Part shown: positions 25,852 to 35,107 of the stretch, piece by piece
Layout: every line of letters begins with the position of its first letter
How positions within the stretch are numbered: position 1 is the stretch's first letter
NCBI RefSeq assembly: GCF_007830515.1
Contig: NZ_VLKT01000055.1
Location: forward strand, 1 to 44,824
Origin: Mesorhizobium tianshanense
GTDB taxonomy: Bacteria; Pseudomonadota; Alphaproteobacteria; Rhizobiales; Rhizobiaceae
Direction of reading: 5' to 3'
Length of the DNA stretch: 44,824 nt
The notes under the pieces: generated by a model
What the model saw: the letters and a program-made list of their open reading frames with translations, nothing else
Told to the model about the DNA's origin: nothing
The model's database searches: none
Program-made: the position numbers and the translations under genes

Positions 25852-28179
25852 TCAATTCTCGCTGATCTTCGAACCCTTCATGGTGATGTCGCTCGACGCC
25901 TTGATGCTGATCTTGCCCGACGCTTTGACCGAAATATCCTTGCCCTCGATGCCGATCGTGCCGTCTTTCTTCATCATGATCTTGGCCGAGCCGCATTGGA
26001 TCAGGATCTCGTCGCCTGCGTCGATCACCAGCTTCTTGCCTACCTTGATCGAGCTATCCTGGCTAATGCTGATCCCACTATCCTTTGCGACGCTCAGCGA
26101 ATGAGCACCGCCGACACTTGTGGAATCGTCGGCCGCGACGCTGGCGCTGCGCGCTGCGCCGACACTGAAAGTCTGGGCGCTGCCAACGGTGACGCTCTGG
26201 TCGGCCGCGACGTTGACCGTTTGCCCCGCACCGATCGCCCAGCTGTCAGCGGCGGCGATGTTGTGGGACTGAGCCGCGCCCACCGTCACCGAGCGCGAGG
26301 CGCCGATGGTGTTGGTCTGCACCGCACCCACGGTCCTGGTTTCGGCGGCGCCCACGCTATCAATGCGCGCGGCGCCAACCGTGACGGTCTGGATCAGCGC
26401 CACGGTCTGCGTGTGGTTGGCGCCGATCGTCTCGGTCGAGTTCGAGCCGATGTTGATCGTCTCATCGATGCCCACGGTCAGCGAGCGGTTCTTGCCGACC
26501 GTCTCTGTATCATTGCTGCCAATGTCGGTGGTCTGGTCGACCCCGACCTTGACCGTCTTGTTGTTGCCGACGTCCTCGTCGAGGTTATGGCCGACGGAGT
26601 GCTTGGCATCGTTGTCGATGCGGTCCGACTGGTCGTGTTGCACCAGCTTGGTGCGGTCGTTCTTGATCAGAAGGTTATGATCCTTCTGCGCCTGGAAATT
26701 GACCAGTTCGGAGCCGGCCTTGTCCTCGAACATCAGCTCGTTGTAACCGCCGCCGCCTTTCGAGGAGTCGGACTTCCAGCCGGATTGCGTGGCGCTGCCC
26801 GGCAGCCCGTAAGGCGGCATCTGGGAGGCATTGTAGACCCTACCAGTGATGATCGGCAGATCCGGGTCGCCCTCGATGAAATCGACAATCACCTCCTGGC
26901 CGATGCGCGGTATCTGGATGAAACCCCAGCCGCTGCCGGCCCAGGTCTGCGAGACCCGCACGAAACAGGAGCTGTTCTGGTCCTTCTTGCCCAGACGGTC
27001 CCAGTGGAACTGGACCTTCACCCGGGCATATTTGTCGGTGAATATCTCCTCGCCGGAGGGGCCGACCACCGTCGCCGTCTGGGGGCCGCGCATGATCGGC
27101 CGCGGGGTGATCCGCGGCGGACGATAGGGCAAGGCGGTCGGCGCCACGCCCAGGATCACCTTGAAGTTCTCGCTGTCGACGTCGGCAAGGGCCCTGTAAC
27201 CGGGATCGAACAGCCGGTATTCGGCGCTGACCACCAGATACTCCTGGTTCTGGTCCTCGCGCGGAAAGCCGTCCAGCTTGAACGTGCAGCCCGAATACAG
27301 GCCGCGCACGGTTCCGACGGCGGCGATGCGCTGGTGCACGGCTTGAATTTCCTCGCGCCGGATCGCCGCCAGGCTGTCGCCGCGTCCCACTTCGAGATGC
27401 GCACCGGGCTGGCGGTAATTCTCGCCCGCGGCCAGTTTGTGGCCGAACGGCTGGGCGGATTTGGCCATCAGGTCGGCGCCCGGCTTCTCGAAATCATAGT
27501 CGGTATGGACATAGGCACCTGGCCGCACCGAGCTGCCCGGAATCCACTCGGTGATGTATTCGACATCGCGCCGGGAGCCCTGCCCTTCAAAGTGATAAGG
27601 CACCTTCTCATAGCCCGGCGCCGGCTTCAGCTTGCTCATGGCATCGGCGAGCACAAGCGTGTGCTTGCCCTCGTCATGCTCGAAGAAATACAGGATGCCT
27701 TCGTGCTCGAGCAGCCGCTGCACGAAATCGAGGTCGGTCTCGTCATATTGCACGCAGTACTCGCGCGGCGGATAAGACCCTTGCAGGCGTTTCTCGAATT
27801 TTGCCGTGCTGTATTTCGAGAAGACCTCCTCGATGATTTCGATGACGCTCATGTTCTGGAAAATGCGGCAATCGGTTGTATTTCCGAGAAACCAGAGCCA
27901 TGGCCTGACGACTGCTTCGTAATATGCCAGACGGTCCTCGATCCGGGTCAGCCGAAACTCGGACACCAGGCCGCTGAACCAACGTTTCGGATCGGATTCA
28001 CCTTCGATCGAAACAGCACCGCCCAGCATCTTCAGCGGATCGACATCGGGGCTGCTGCTCACGAAGCCGACCGTGTAGGCCAGGCAACGGCTGATCTCAT
28101 CACGCCCGACAAGATGCGTGAAGGTCAACAGGTCAGAGCCAACCGGCGTCTGCACAACCGTGGCACGTTCGTTCGGCAT
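25852..28179 (-). CDS. vgrG: T6SS tip spike protein VgrG (TssI)
   Basis: This 775-aa VgrG trimerises into the puncturing spike on the Hcp tube. It has a gp27-like domain (TFTHLVGRDEISRCLAYTVG to about residue 380), a gp5 OB-fold (VKVQFHWDRLGKKDQNSSCF, then IPRIGQEVIVDFIEGDPDLP) and a long beta-helix of octapeptide repeats (about 529-720) ending in a DUF2345-like tail rich in Lys-Ile-Ser. There is no C-terminal effector domain, so toxin delivery would depend on the PAAR-like protein. The ATG at 28179 follows a GGGAGGGG site. It is the first gene of a minus-strand unit with DUF6484 and TIGR02270, and the only vgrG in the window. Confidence 0.96.
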   Translation of the reverse strand: MPNERATVVQTPVGSDLLTFTHLVGRDEISRCLAYTVGFVSSSPDVDPLKMLGGAVSIEGESDPKRWFSGLVSEFRLTRIEDRLAYYEAVVRPWLWFLGNTTDCRIFQNMSVIEIIEEVFSKYSTAKFEKRLQGSYPPREYCVQYDETDLDFVQRLLEHEGILYFFEHDEGKHTLVLADAMSKLKPAPGYEKVPYHFEGQGSRRDVEYITEWIPGSSVRPGAYVHTDYDFEKPGADLMAKSAQPFGHKLAAGENYRQPGAHLEVGRGDSLAAIRREEIQAVHQRIAAVGTVRGLYSGCTFKLDGFPREDQNQEYLVVSAEYRLFDPGYRALADVDSENFKVILGVAPTALPYRPPRITPRPIMRGPQTATVVGPSGEEIFTDKYARVKVQFHWDRLGKKDQNSSCFVRVSQTWAGSGWGFIQIPRIGQEVIVDFIEGDPDLPIITGRVYNASQMPPYGLPGSATQSGWKSDSSKGGGGYNELMFEDKAGSELVNFQAQKDHNLLIKNDRTKLVQHDQSDRIDNDAKHSVGHNLDEDVGNNKTVKVGVDQTTDIGSNDTETVGKNRSLTVGIDETINIGSNSTETIGANHTQTVALIQTVTVGAARIDSVGAAETRTVGAVQTNTIGASRSVTVGAAQSHNIAAADSWAIGAGQTVNVAADQSVTVGSAQTFSVGAARSASVAADDSTSVGGAHSLSVAKDSGISISQDSSIKVGKKLVIDAGDEILIQCGSAKIMMKKDGTIGIEGKDISVKASGKISIKASSDITMKGSKISEN
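26020..26595 (-). repeat. 24 octapeptide-coding repeats in vgrG
   Basis: The coding strand holds 24 in-frame units of 24 bases. Each codes for eight residues beginning with Val or Ile and usually Gly or Ala (for example VGSNDTET-type and VGAAQSHN-type units). They form the rod of the spike. DNA similarity between units is moderate, with middle units the most alike. Confidence 0.85.
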
Positions 28180-28213
28180 GGGTCGTGCCCCTCCCGCCGC
28201 TCGTTTCTGCCTA

Positions 28214-28241
28214 AGCCTAGCACATGTCTTCCAACGACCAA
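28214..28241 (-). promoter_or_regulatory. Candidate promoter of vgrG
   Basis: Read on the minus strand: TTGGTC (28241-28236), a 16-base spacer ending in TGC, and TAGGCT (28219-28214). Transcription would start about 28 bases before the vgrG ATG. The boxes are only partial matches to consensus. Confidence 0.3.
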
Positions 28242-28325
28242 AGGGGACCGCTTGGTGGGCTGCAGCGTGGTTAACTTTAGAATCATCGGCTTGAATGCCT
28301 CTGTGCCCCGCGCTCAAAAAATTAC

Positions 28326-28334
28326 TGGTATAAT
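28326..28334 (+). promoter_or_regulatory. Extended -10 promoter of the second operon
   Basis: TG-G-TATAAT is a perfect extended -10 element 48 bases before the tagH2 ATG. No good -35 box is seen at the usual distance, which is common for extended -10 promoters. It probably drives tagH2 and the genes after it. Confidence 0.45.
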
Positions 28335-28381
28335 GGGCTGTCATGGGTGAGTTTCCTGACAGGCGATCGACGGCGATTTGA

Positions 28382-29437
28382 ATGTTCATCAGGCTGCAGA
28401 TCAACAATGTCGACTCCGTGCCCGCCGGTATGTCGACCGGCTACTCAGCTCGTGATCGCAGCTTCGAAATTGGCCGCGAGGCCTGTGACTGGACTTTGCC
28501 CGACCCGGACAAGTTCATCTCCGGCCGACACTGCGACGTTCGCTACGAGGCAGGCGCGTTTTGGCTGCACGATGTCTCCCGCAATGGGACCTTCATCAAC
28601 GGATCGACCCATCGCATGGCCGGCCCGCATCGGCTCGGCCATGGCGACCGGTTGCTGATCGGCCGCTACGTCATCTTGGTGTCGATCGACGACGAGCGCG
28701 CCACGACAGGCGCTCAAAGCAGGCACGGTTCGACGCAACGAGAAATGCCGGTCACGACAGGCCGGCCGCTGGACTTCGGAGATGAGCCTTTCTTCAATCC
28801 GGTAGAGCAGCGGCCCGAGCAGCGACCACCGGTGTCGACGTCTTCGCCGTCTGCCCCTCTCCCTTCAACGAGAGACGAGGTGCTGCGAGAAATCGCGATC
28901 GGAGCCGGCATCCCGCCGGAAATGCTTCAATCGCGTGATCCGCATGAAGTCGCTGCCGAAATCGGCGCGGTGCTGCGGACGGTGGTCGAGGAACTGGCCT
29001 TGCTGCTGAAGGCACGTGCGGCTGCGAAAATACTGGCCAAGAGCACGCACCGGACGATGATCAGTGCTGCGGATAACAATCCCCTGAAGTTCGTCCCGGG
29101 AACCGACGACATCCTTGAAATCATGTTCGCACGGCGCAGGGCCGGCTATCTCGATGCCAGGCACAGTATCGAAGATGCCTTCCACGACCTCAAGACGCAC
29201 GAATTCGCCACCTACGCAGCCATGCAGGCTGCGCTCTCCCGACTGCTTGACGACCTGTCGCCGGAGTCGATCGGCAAGAAGCTCCCACCCACGTCATTCA
29301 CGTCGAAGAAGAGCCTGGCTTGGGACGCCTTTGTCGCCAAATGGCGAACCATGGAGGAAGCGCACGAAAACGGAATGCTGGACATATTCCTGGCCTATTT
29401 CAGCGAAGCCTATGCCAAAGCCGACAAGCAAAAATAG
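28382..29437 (+). CDS. T6SS FHA-domain protein TagH (second copy)
   Basis: This 351-aa protein has an N-terminal FHA domain (about residues 25-100, with FEIGREACDWTLP, ISGRHCDVRY and DVSRNGTFING, a complete phosphothreonine-binding core) and a C-terminal type VI FHA-associated domain (about 165-345, with NNPLKFVPG matching NPLKFLPT in the first copy). It is shorter than the first TagH because it lacks most of the long linker. It is divergent from vgrG and leads the block with the second tssL-tssM and pppA-ppkA. A role in reading PpkA phosphorylation is inferred from the family. Confidence 0.87.
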   Translation: MFIRLQINNVDSVPAGMSTGYSARDRSFEIGREACDWTLPDPDKFISGRHCDVRYEAGAFWLHDVSRNGTFINGSTHRMAGPHRLGHGDRLLIGRYVILVSIDDERATTGAQSRHGSTQREMPVTTGRPLDFGDEPFFNPVEQRPEQRPPVSTSSPSAPLPSTRDEVLREIAIGAGIPPEMLQSRDPHEVAAEIGAVLRTVVEELALLLKARAAAKILAKSTHRTMISAADNNPLKFVPGTDDILEIMFARRRAGYLDARHSIEDAFHDLKTHEFATYAAMQAALSRLLDDLSPESIGKKLPPTSFTSKKSLAWDAFVAKWRTMEEAHENGMLDIFLAYFSEAYAKADKQK

Positions 29438-29848
29438 GCCGGCAAGACTGAACCTGGCACATGCCTTGGAAATCGGACCTGTTTGCTGGGCTGACCTTGG
29501 GCTGCGGAACGGATCATTTACCAAGTGGAAAGTATTAGAGCGTCCTTTGCGAGCCCAAGGGACGCAGCGCTGTAATTGGCGAAGAAAAATCCTTTGGCCG
29601 CCCGGCATCTGGTTCCAATCGACCGTTTCTGAGCTTAGGATTACATACGACAGTTCGCCAGCGGGTAAGGCTGATTGACCTGGGGGTCTGCGGCACATGT
29701 CATGTTACGGCGGGAAAGTTCTTTGTAGCCGAGCTTCCTCCAGACACTGCCCTCGTCAGCAGCGCCTGCGTTTCGTGCGCCTGACCAGGAACCCTTATAC
29801 TCGCCTGTGGCGCAAACGCAGGAACCGGGCGTGGACGGACGTTTGGCG
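29438..29848. other. 411-base gap between tagH2 and tssL2
   Basis: No gene is supported here. TATACT (29796-29801) lies 48 bases before the tssL2 ATG and may be a -10 box, though its -35 region is weak. TGGCAC followed five bases later by TTGGA (29455-29470) resembles a sigma-54 site but lacks the required GC at -12. In-frame GTG codons at 29807 and 29831 could extend tssL2 but do not match the family start. Confidence 0.4.
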
Positions 29849-31363
29849 ATGAGCTCGAAGGACGATCCTTTCGGCCCAGCGGGCAAGACCGTCATTCGCG
29901 CACCACGCCGCGCGGAAAAATCAGCGCCAGCTCCTCAGGGGCCTGTTCCTGACAGCGGACAGCCCGGTCCCTCGCCGGTCAAGGATTCAACGGTTTTCGA
30001 TCCGGGTGTCGGTCATCATGCGCCGCCGGGCTGGACGTCCGGAACCGTGCTTTATCAGGGTGCCGATCCCGGCGCGACGACGGGAGATGGCTCCTTTGCG
30101 GCGACACCGAAGCCAGGCATTCAGCAGGAGATCCTGCTGAATGCCACGGATAGCGTCAGATATTGCGCAGCAAACCCGATCCTTGCCGCAGCCGCACCTT
30201 TGCTGATGCTGTTTGGCCAGCTCAGGCAAATGCCTGTCGAAAGACAAGCGGCACAACTGTCGGAACATGTCGCCGAGGCGATCGAAAAACTAGACCGGAC
30301 AATGGAGAAGTCAGGCGTTCCCGAAGAAGATGCGCGGATCGCAAAATTTGCCCTTTGCGAAACCGCTGACGATCTCATCGGCAACCTGCCTTGGCCCAGG
30401 ACAGACGCCTGGTCGCCGCACAGCATGCTGTCGCAGTTCTTTCACGTCGCGCCCACCGGTGCAGGCTTCTTCGAGGCACTGAACAAGATACTGGCCAGCC
30501 CGGAAACACACTACGATTTGCTCGAACTGATGCATGCCTGCCTGTCTCTGGGGTTCGAAGGCCAATATCGAGGCCTGGCGCGCGAAGACAACAATCTCGA
30601 ACGCGTTCGGCGTGACGTCTACGAGACACTTCGCTACTTCAGGGCGCGCGCCGACGAAGACATCTCGCCCCACTGGCAAAGCCTGGCGGTGTCAAGCGCA
30701 CAGTCGCCGGCCCGGCTGCCGCTCTGGGTCATTGCGGCCGCAGCGTCGGCGCTGCTGACGGCGGCATTCTTCGTTTTGCGGGTCTTCATCACCAACGAGG
30801 GCGACGCCCTTGCCCGCGGGTTGCTGGCGCTCGATCCATCGACACCGATCGCTATCGAACGCGCCAGCGTGGTGCCGCTGGCTGAGCCGATGAAAGTTGC
30901 CCCGCCCGCCACCACCACCCAGATCGATCGCATCCGTACCGCACTGGCCAAGGATATCGCGCGCGGTGGGCTGGCCGTCGGCACGCAGGGCAGGTTCATT
31001 GTGGTTGAGATCAACAACGTCCTGTTGTTCCAGTCCGGCAGGGCCGAGGTAAACCCGGAGTTTCAGCCGATTGCCGCAGACATCGCCGCCGCGCTGGAAC
31101 CCGAGCCCGGACCGATCTCGATCGTCGGCCATACGGATAATGTGAAGCCGCGAAAATCGAGCGCATTCAAATCCAACTTCGACCTTTCCGTCGCCCGAGC
31201 GAAAGCGGTCGAAGCAATGATGGCACCGCATTTCAGCGACCCCTCGCGAATCACGGTCGATGGCAAAGGCGAAGACGAACCGATCGCCGACAATGCGACT
31301 CCGGAAGGCCGCGCGCAGAATCGCCGTGTCGACGTGATGATCCCCAAGGAGGAGACGTTGTGA
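29849..31363 (+). CDS. T6SS inner-membrane protein TssL with OmpA-like C-terminus (second copy)
   Basis: This 504-aa TssL/DotU protein has a cytoplasmic domain (about residues 95-280, with LCETADDLIGNLPWPR and LELMHACLSLGFEGQYRGLA), one membrane segment (about 290-312) and an OmpA-like periplasmic domain (about 390-500, with IVGHTDNVKP and QNRRVDVMIP). The chosen ATG gives Asp-Asp-Pro-Phe-Gly and then Lys-Thr14-Val-Ile-Arg. Thr14 is at the position reported as the PpkA site in Agrobacterium TssL. It is quite divergent from the first TssL, so the pair is not a recent duplication. The second tssM follows. Confidence 0.92.
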   Translation: MSSKDDPFGPAGKTVIRAPRRAEKSAPAPQGPVPDSGQPGPSPVKDSTVFDPGVGHHAPPGWTSGTVLYQGADPGATTGDGSFAATPKPGIQQEILLNATDSVRYCAANPILAAAAPLLMLFGQLRQMPVERQAAQLSEHVAEAIEKLDRTMEKSGVPEEDARIAKFALCETADDLIGNLPWPRTDAWSPHSMLSQFFHVAPTGAGFFEALNKILASPETHYDLLELMHACLSLGFEGQYRGLAREDNNLERVRRDVYETLRYFRARADEDISPHWQSLAVSSAQSPARLPLWVIAAAASALLTAAFFVLRVFITNEGDALARGLLALDPSTPIAIERASVVPLAEPMKVAPPATTTQIDRIRTALAKDIARGGLAVGTQGRFIVVEINNVLLFQSGRAEVNPEFQPIAADIAAALEPEPGPISIVGHTDNVKPRKSSAFKSNFDLSVARAKAVEAMMAPHFSDPSRITVDGKGEDEPIADNATPEGRAQNRRVDVMIPKEETL

Positions 31364-31385
31364 GCCCGGCCATTTGGAAGCGCCT

Positions 31386-34300
31386 ATGACGCGTTGGCTG
31401 CTGCGGATATTCAGCGCCATCGCGCTGGCCGGCTTCGCGGCAGCCGTCTGGTTTGCCGGCCCATTGATCCGTTTTGCCGACAGCCGCCCGCTCGGCCCCG
31501 TCTGGCTGCGCGCGACGATCATCGGCGTGATCGTGGCGATCGTGGCGCTGTTTTACGGCCTGCGTTTCTGGCAAACACGAAAAGCGCAAAAGGCGCTCGA
31601 AACGGCGGTCGCCCACAGTGACGAGAATAGTGGCGACTCGCAGGTGCTCGAGGCGCGTATGAGTGAAGCCATCGCGGCGCTCAAACGATCGAGCGGCAGG
31701 CGCAACTTCCTTTATGAGATTCCCTGGTACATCGTCATCGGCCCCCCCGGCGCCGGCAAGACGACGGCGCTGGTCAATTCGGGCCTGAAATTTCCGCTTG
31801 CCGGTTCGGGCAGCGCGCAGCCGGTGGCCGGCGTTGGCGGCACACGCTCCTGTGACTGGTGGTTCACCGACGAAGCCGTGCTGATAGACACCGCCGGGCG
31901 TTACACGACACAGGATTCCCATGCCAAGAGCGACAGCAAGAGCTGGCTTGCCTTCTTGTCGCTGCTCAAGAAATACCGCACCAGGCAACCGATAAACGGC
32001 GTCATTCTGGCCATCAGCCTTGCCGATCTCATGAGCCTCGATGATCAGCAGCTTGACGCCCATGTCGTTGAAATACGCCGCCGTCTGCGCGAAATTCACG
32101 AAACACTGAAAATCCAGTTCCCGGTGTATCTGCTCTTCACCAAGGCCGACCTTGTCTGCGGTTTCATGGATTATTTTGGCGGTTTCGACGAGCAGCGCCG
32201 CCGCAAAGTGTGGGGCGCGACATTCCAGACCGCCGACCGCAGCAAGAACATGGCCGGCGAGGCACCGGCCGAATTCGACGCGCTGGCAAAACGCCTGGCG
32301 GAGGAGATGACTGATCGCCTGCAGGAAGAGGCCGATCCGCTCGCGCGCATCTCCGCCTTTGGCTTTCCAGCCCAGTTTGGCGCGCTGAAGGGTCGTATTG
32401 CCAGTTTCGTCGCCAGCATATTCGATCCGGCCCGCAGCCAAGTGAACGTCAGCCTGCGTGGGCTTTATTTTTCGTCAGGCACGCAGGAGGGCACGCCGAT
32501 CGACCAGGTGCTGGGCGCGATCGGTCGCAGTTTCGGCAGCGCTTCCCACGCCCATCTTTCCGGCACGGGCAAAAGCTTCTTCTTGCATGATCTACTAACC
32601 GGCGTCATTTTCGCGGAATCGGGGTGGGTGTCATACGACAGATCCGCTGAAAGACGTGCAGCGATCGCCAGATATGGCGGCCTTGGCGCAATTACATTGA
32701 TCACTGCCGCAGCTCTGGGCACCTTGGCCCTGAGCTTTACAGCCAACAGGTCGCTGATTGCTTCTACAACGCAAGCTGTAAGCCAGTATCGCGAGACGGC
32801 GGACCCGCTGCTCAAAAGCACGACGGTCGCCGATGTCGACCTCGAAAACGTCATTGGCCCGCTCGACCAGTTGCGCAACCTGCCGGCCGGGTTCGAGACC
32901 AGTGAGTTGCCGACACCGATCGAGGAGACATTCGGCCTCAGTCAGCGGGAAAGGCTTCTTTCGGCATCCAAAACGGCTTACCGGCAAGCGCTGGAGCGAA
33001 CATTCCGCTCGCGCCTGCTGCTTCAGGCCGAACGGACGATCCAGGCCAAGATGGCCGATCCCGCCGCGCTCTACGAACCGCTGAAAATCTACCTGATGCT
33101 TGGCGGCAAGGCGCCGAAGGTCGATGACGAGTTGATCGTTTCCTGGATGAGGCAGGATTGGGAGCAGAACCGATATCCGGGCGAAAACAACCGCGCGGGA
33201 CGGGCGCAACTCGAAAAGCATCTGCGGGCCATGCTGGCGTTGGACGACGCCTATGATCCGGTTTTCGAACTCAACCAGCCACATGTCGAATCCGCTCAAC
33301 GCTCGCTTGGACGCATGAGCCTTGCCGATCGTGCCTCCGCCCTGGTCAAGTCGGCGGTCTACGCGGCAGCGCTGGACGATTTTTCCGTATCCGTGAAAGG
33401 CGGCCCGGAAGCGCAGCTGTTGTTCGAGCGTGTCGATGGGGGCGAACTGTCAGGCCTTCGCGTTCCCGGTATCTACACCTATAGCGGCTTCAACAACTTC
33501 TATCTTGGACAACTCTCGCGTATTGCGCAGATGCTTGTCGATGACCAGTGGGTTCTCGGCGGCGGCGGCGAGCAAGGTGGCATCGATCAGGAGTTGCTCA
33601 AGCTTGGTCCCGAACTTGTCGAGCGCTATGGGAGGGAATTCGCCTCGGCGTGGAACGGCGTTCTCGACAAGTTGAAGTTCAAGGCGATGCTGAAGGACAA
33701 GCCGCACTATATCGCTCTGTCCGCTGCCGCCTCCCCGACCTCGCCAATCGACCAGCTTTTTACGGCGATTGCCGACGAGACAGCCCTGACGCGAGAAGCT
33801 GGGTCCAGCAAAGGCCATGGCTCCGAGGCCGATTCCGGCACGCTTCAAAACCGGCCACAGAACGCTGCAGATGTCGCCAGGGGGTTGGCTCGCATCGGCA
33901 TTCAAATGGCCACCGGCAAATCGCAAAGCCGGGCCGGCACAGGGTTCGCTGGCGCGCAAAATCAGAATCCCGGGGCGAACATCGAAGCGCAATTCAGACC
34001 ATTCCAGGCCCTGGTGAACGGCCCCGCCGGACGCCGCCCAATGGATGCATTGACCCAGAATTTCCGCGACATCTACCAGAGCCTGCAACTGGCGGCCGAC
34101 GTCCCTTCGCAGACGGAACGCGTCAACATGAATCTGCAGCTGCAGATATCCACCCTTCGCGCCAATGTCTCGCGTCTGCCCAAGCAACTCGCCCGAATGG
34201 TCACCGCGACCGCCGACGAGTTTGAGGGCAATGTCGCAGAAACCTCGCTGGCGAATTTGAACCAGATGCTCGACCAGACGGTCACGCGCGCCTGCCAGGA

Positions 34301-34949
34301 GGTGGTTGACGGCCGTTATCCCTTCGCCAGCGATGGCGCCGAGGATATTGCGATGGCGGATTTCGCGAAACTGTTCGCCCCAGGCGGACTGATGGACCGG
34401 TTCTTTGCACAAAATCTCGCATCGCTGATCGACATGACCGGCCAGGACTGGAGCTGGAAACAGGATGCCCGCTTCGGGCGCGACCTGTCGAAGTCGACCT
34501 TGAAAAGCTTCCAGATGGCTGCGGAAATCCGCAACGCCTTCTTTCCCTCGGGTGGTTCGGTGCCGTCGGTCAACGTCACCTTCACACCGTTTTCACTGCA
34601 TGGCGATGCCGATGCGGCGGTACTCGACGTCGATGGTCAGATTGTCCAAAGCAACCAGGCGGGCAACGCGCCAAGTACGCTGACCTGGCCGAGCGGTATG
34701 GCTTCCGCGTCCGCGAGCCTGAGCCTCATGCCGGAAATGCCGGGGCGTGAGTCTGCGATCAAGTTCGACGGTCCGTGGGCGCTGAAACGTCTGCTGGACA
34801 AGGCCGCCATCAGCAGCACCGGCGGCGCCACGGAAGCCCGCTTCGTGATCGGCGGGCGCGATGTCGCCTACACGATCCAGGCCAGTTCGGATCCCAACCC
34901 CCTCTTTCTTCCTGCGCTTTCGGGGTTCAGCTGTCCAAAGGCGTTTTGA
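31386..34949 (+). CDS. T6SS inner-membrane protein TssM (IcmF), second copy
   Basis: This 1187-aa TssM has two N-terminal membrane segments (about residues 8-24 and 38-55), an NTPase domain with GPPGAGKTTAL (Lys125) and IDTAGRY, a third membrane segment (about 430-452) and a periplasmic domain ending in Phe-Ser-Cys-Pro-Lys. It is full length and apparently functional. The ATG at 31386 has GGAAG upstream; a TTG at 31374 is less likely. It follows tssL2 after 22 bases. Because no second TssJ or TssK accompanies it, it either shares those of the first set or forms mixed complexes (inference). Confidence 0.93.
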   Translation: MTRWLLRIFSAIALAGFAAAVWFAGPLIRFADSRPLGPVWLRATIIGVIVAIVALFYGLRFWQTRKAQKALETAVAHSDENSGDSQVLEARMSEAIAALKRSSGRRNFLYEIPWYIVIGPPGAGKTTALVNSGLKFPLAGSGSAQPVAGVGGTRSCDWWFTDEAVLIDTAGRYTTQDSHAKSDSKSWLAFLSLLKKYRTRQPINGVILAISLADLMSLDDQQLDAHVVEIRRRLREIHETLKIQFPVYLLFTKADLVCGFMDYFGGFDEQRRRKVWGATFQTADRSKNMAGEAPAEFDALAKRLAEEMTDRLQEEADPLARISAFGFPAQFGALKGRIASFVASIFDPARSQVNVSLRGLYFSSGTQEGTPIDQVLGAIGRSFGSASHAHLSGTGKSFFLHDLLTGVIFAESGWVSYDRSAERRAAIARYGGLGAITLITAAALGTLALSFTANRSLIASTTQAVSQYRETADPLLKSTTVADVDLENVIGPLDQLRNLPAGFETSELPTPIEETFGLSQRERLLSASKTAYRQALERTFRSRLLLQAERTIQAKMADPAALYEPLKIYLMLGGKAPKVDDELIVSWMRQDWEQNRYPGENNRAGRAQLEKHLRAMLALDDAYDPVFELNQPHVESAQRSLGRMSLADRASALVKSAVYAAALDDFSVSVKGGPEAQLLFERVDGGELSGLRVPGIYTYSGFNNFYLGQLSRIAQMLVDDQWVLGGGGEQGGIDQELLKLGPELVERYGREFASAWNGVLDKLKFKAMLKDKPHYIALSAAASPTSPIDQLFTAIADETALTREAGSSKGHGSEADSGTLQNRPQNAADVARGLARIGIQMATGKSQSRAGTGFAGAQNQNPGANIEAQFRPFQALVNGPAGRRPMDALTQNFRDIYQSLQLAADVPSQTERVNMNLQLQISTLRANVSRLPKQLARMVTATADEFEGNVAETSLANLNQMLDQTVTRACQEVVDGRYPFASDGAEDIAMADFAKLFAPGGLMDRFFAQNLASLIDMTGQDWSWKQDARFGRDLSKSTLKSFQMAAEIRNAFFPSGGSVPSVNVTFTPFSLHGDADAAVLDVDGQIVQSNQAGNAPSTLTWPSGMASASASLSLMPEMPGRESAIKFDGPWALKRLLDKAAISSTGGATEARFVIGGRDVAYTIQASSDPNPLFLPALSGFSCPKAF

Positions 34950-35107
34950 GATGATCTTTGAGCTTTCCAGCACGGCGAGGCCGTCCATCGGCAGCAGGCG
35001 CACGCACGTTGATTTCGATACTCTAATGTTCGAGCCTGTGGCAAACTGGCGCGAGCGAGCGCTGACAGTGCGCCGCAGAGGACGCTTGAGAAACGCTTGG
35101 TGGCAAA

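Noticed and set aside
25363..28350. 995-codon plus-strand frame over vgrG, DUF6484 and part of TIGR02270
   Set aside because: It is antisense to three recognised genes; its length reflects GC-rich, repetitive vgrG coding sequence. Its product looks like reverse-frame His/Asp/Arg-rich translation, not a known family.
29455..29470. Sigma-54-like site after tagH2
   Set aside because: The -24 box (TGGCAC) is perfect, but the -12 box reads TTGG without the essential GC, and it is nearly 400 bases from the next start.
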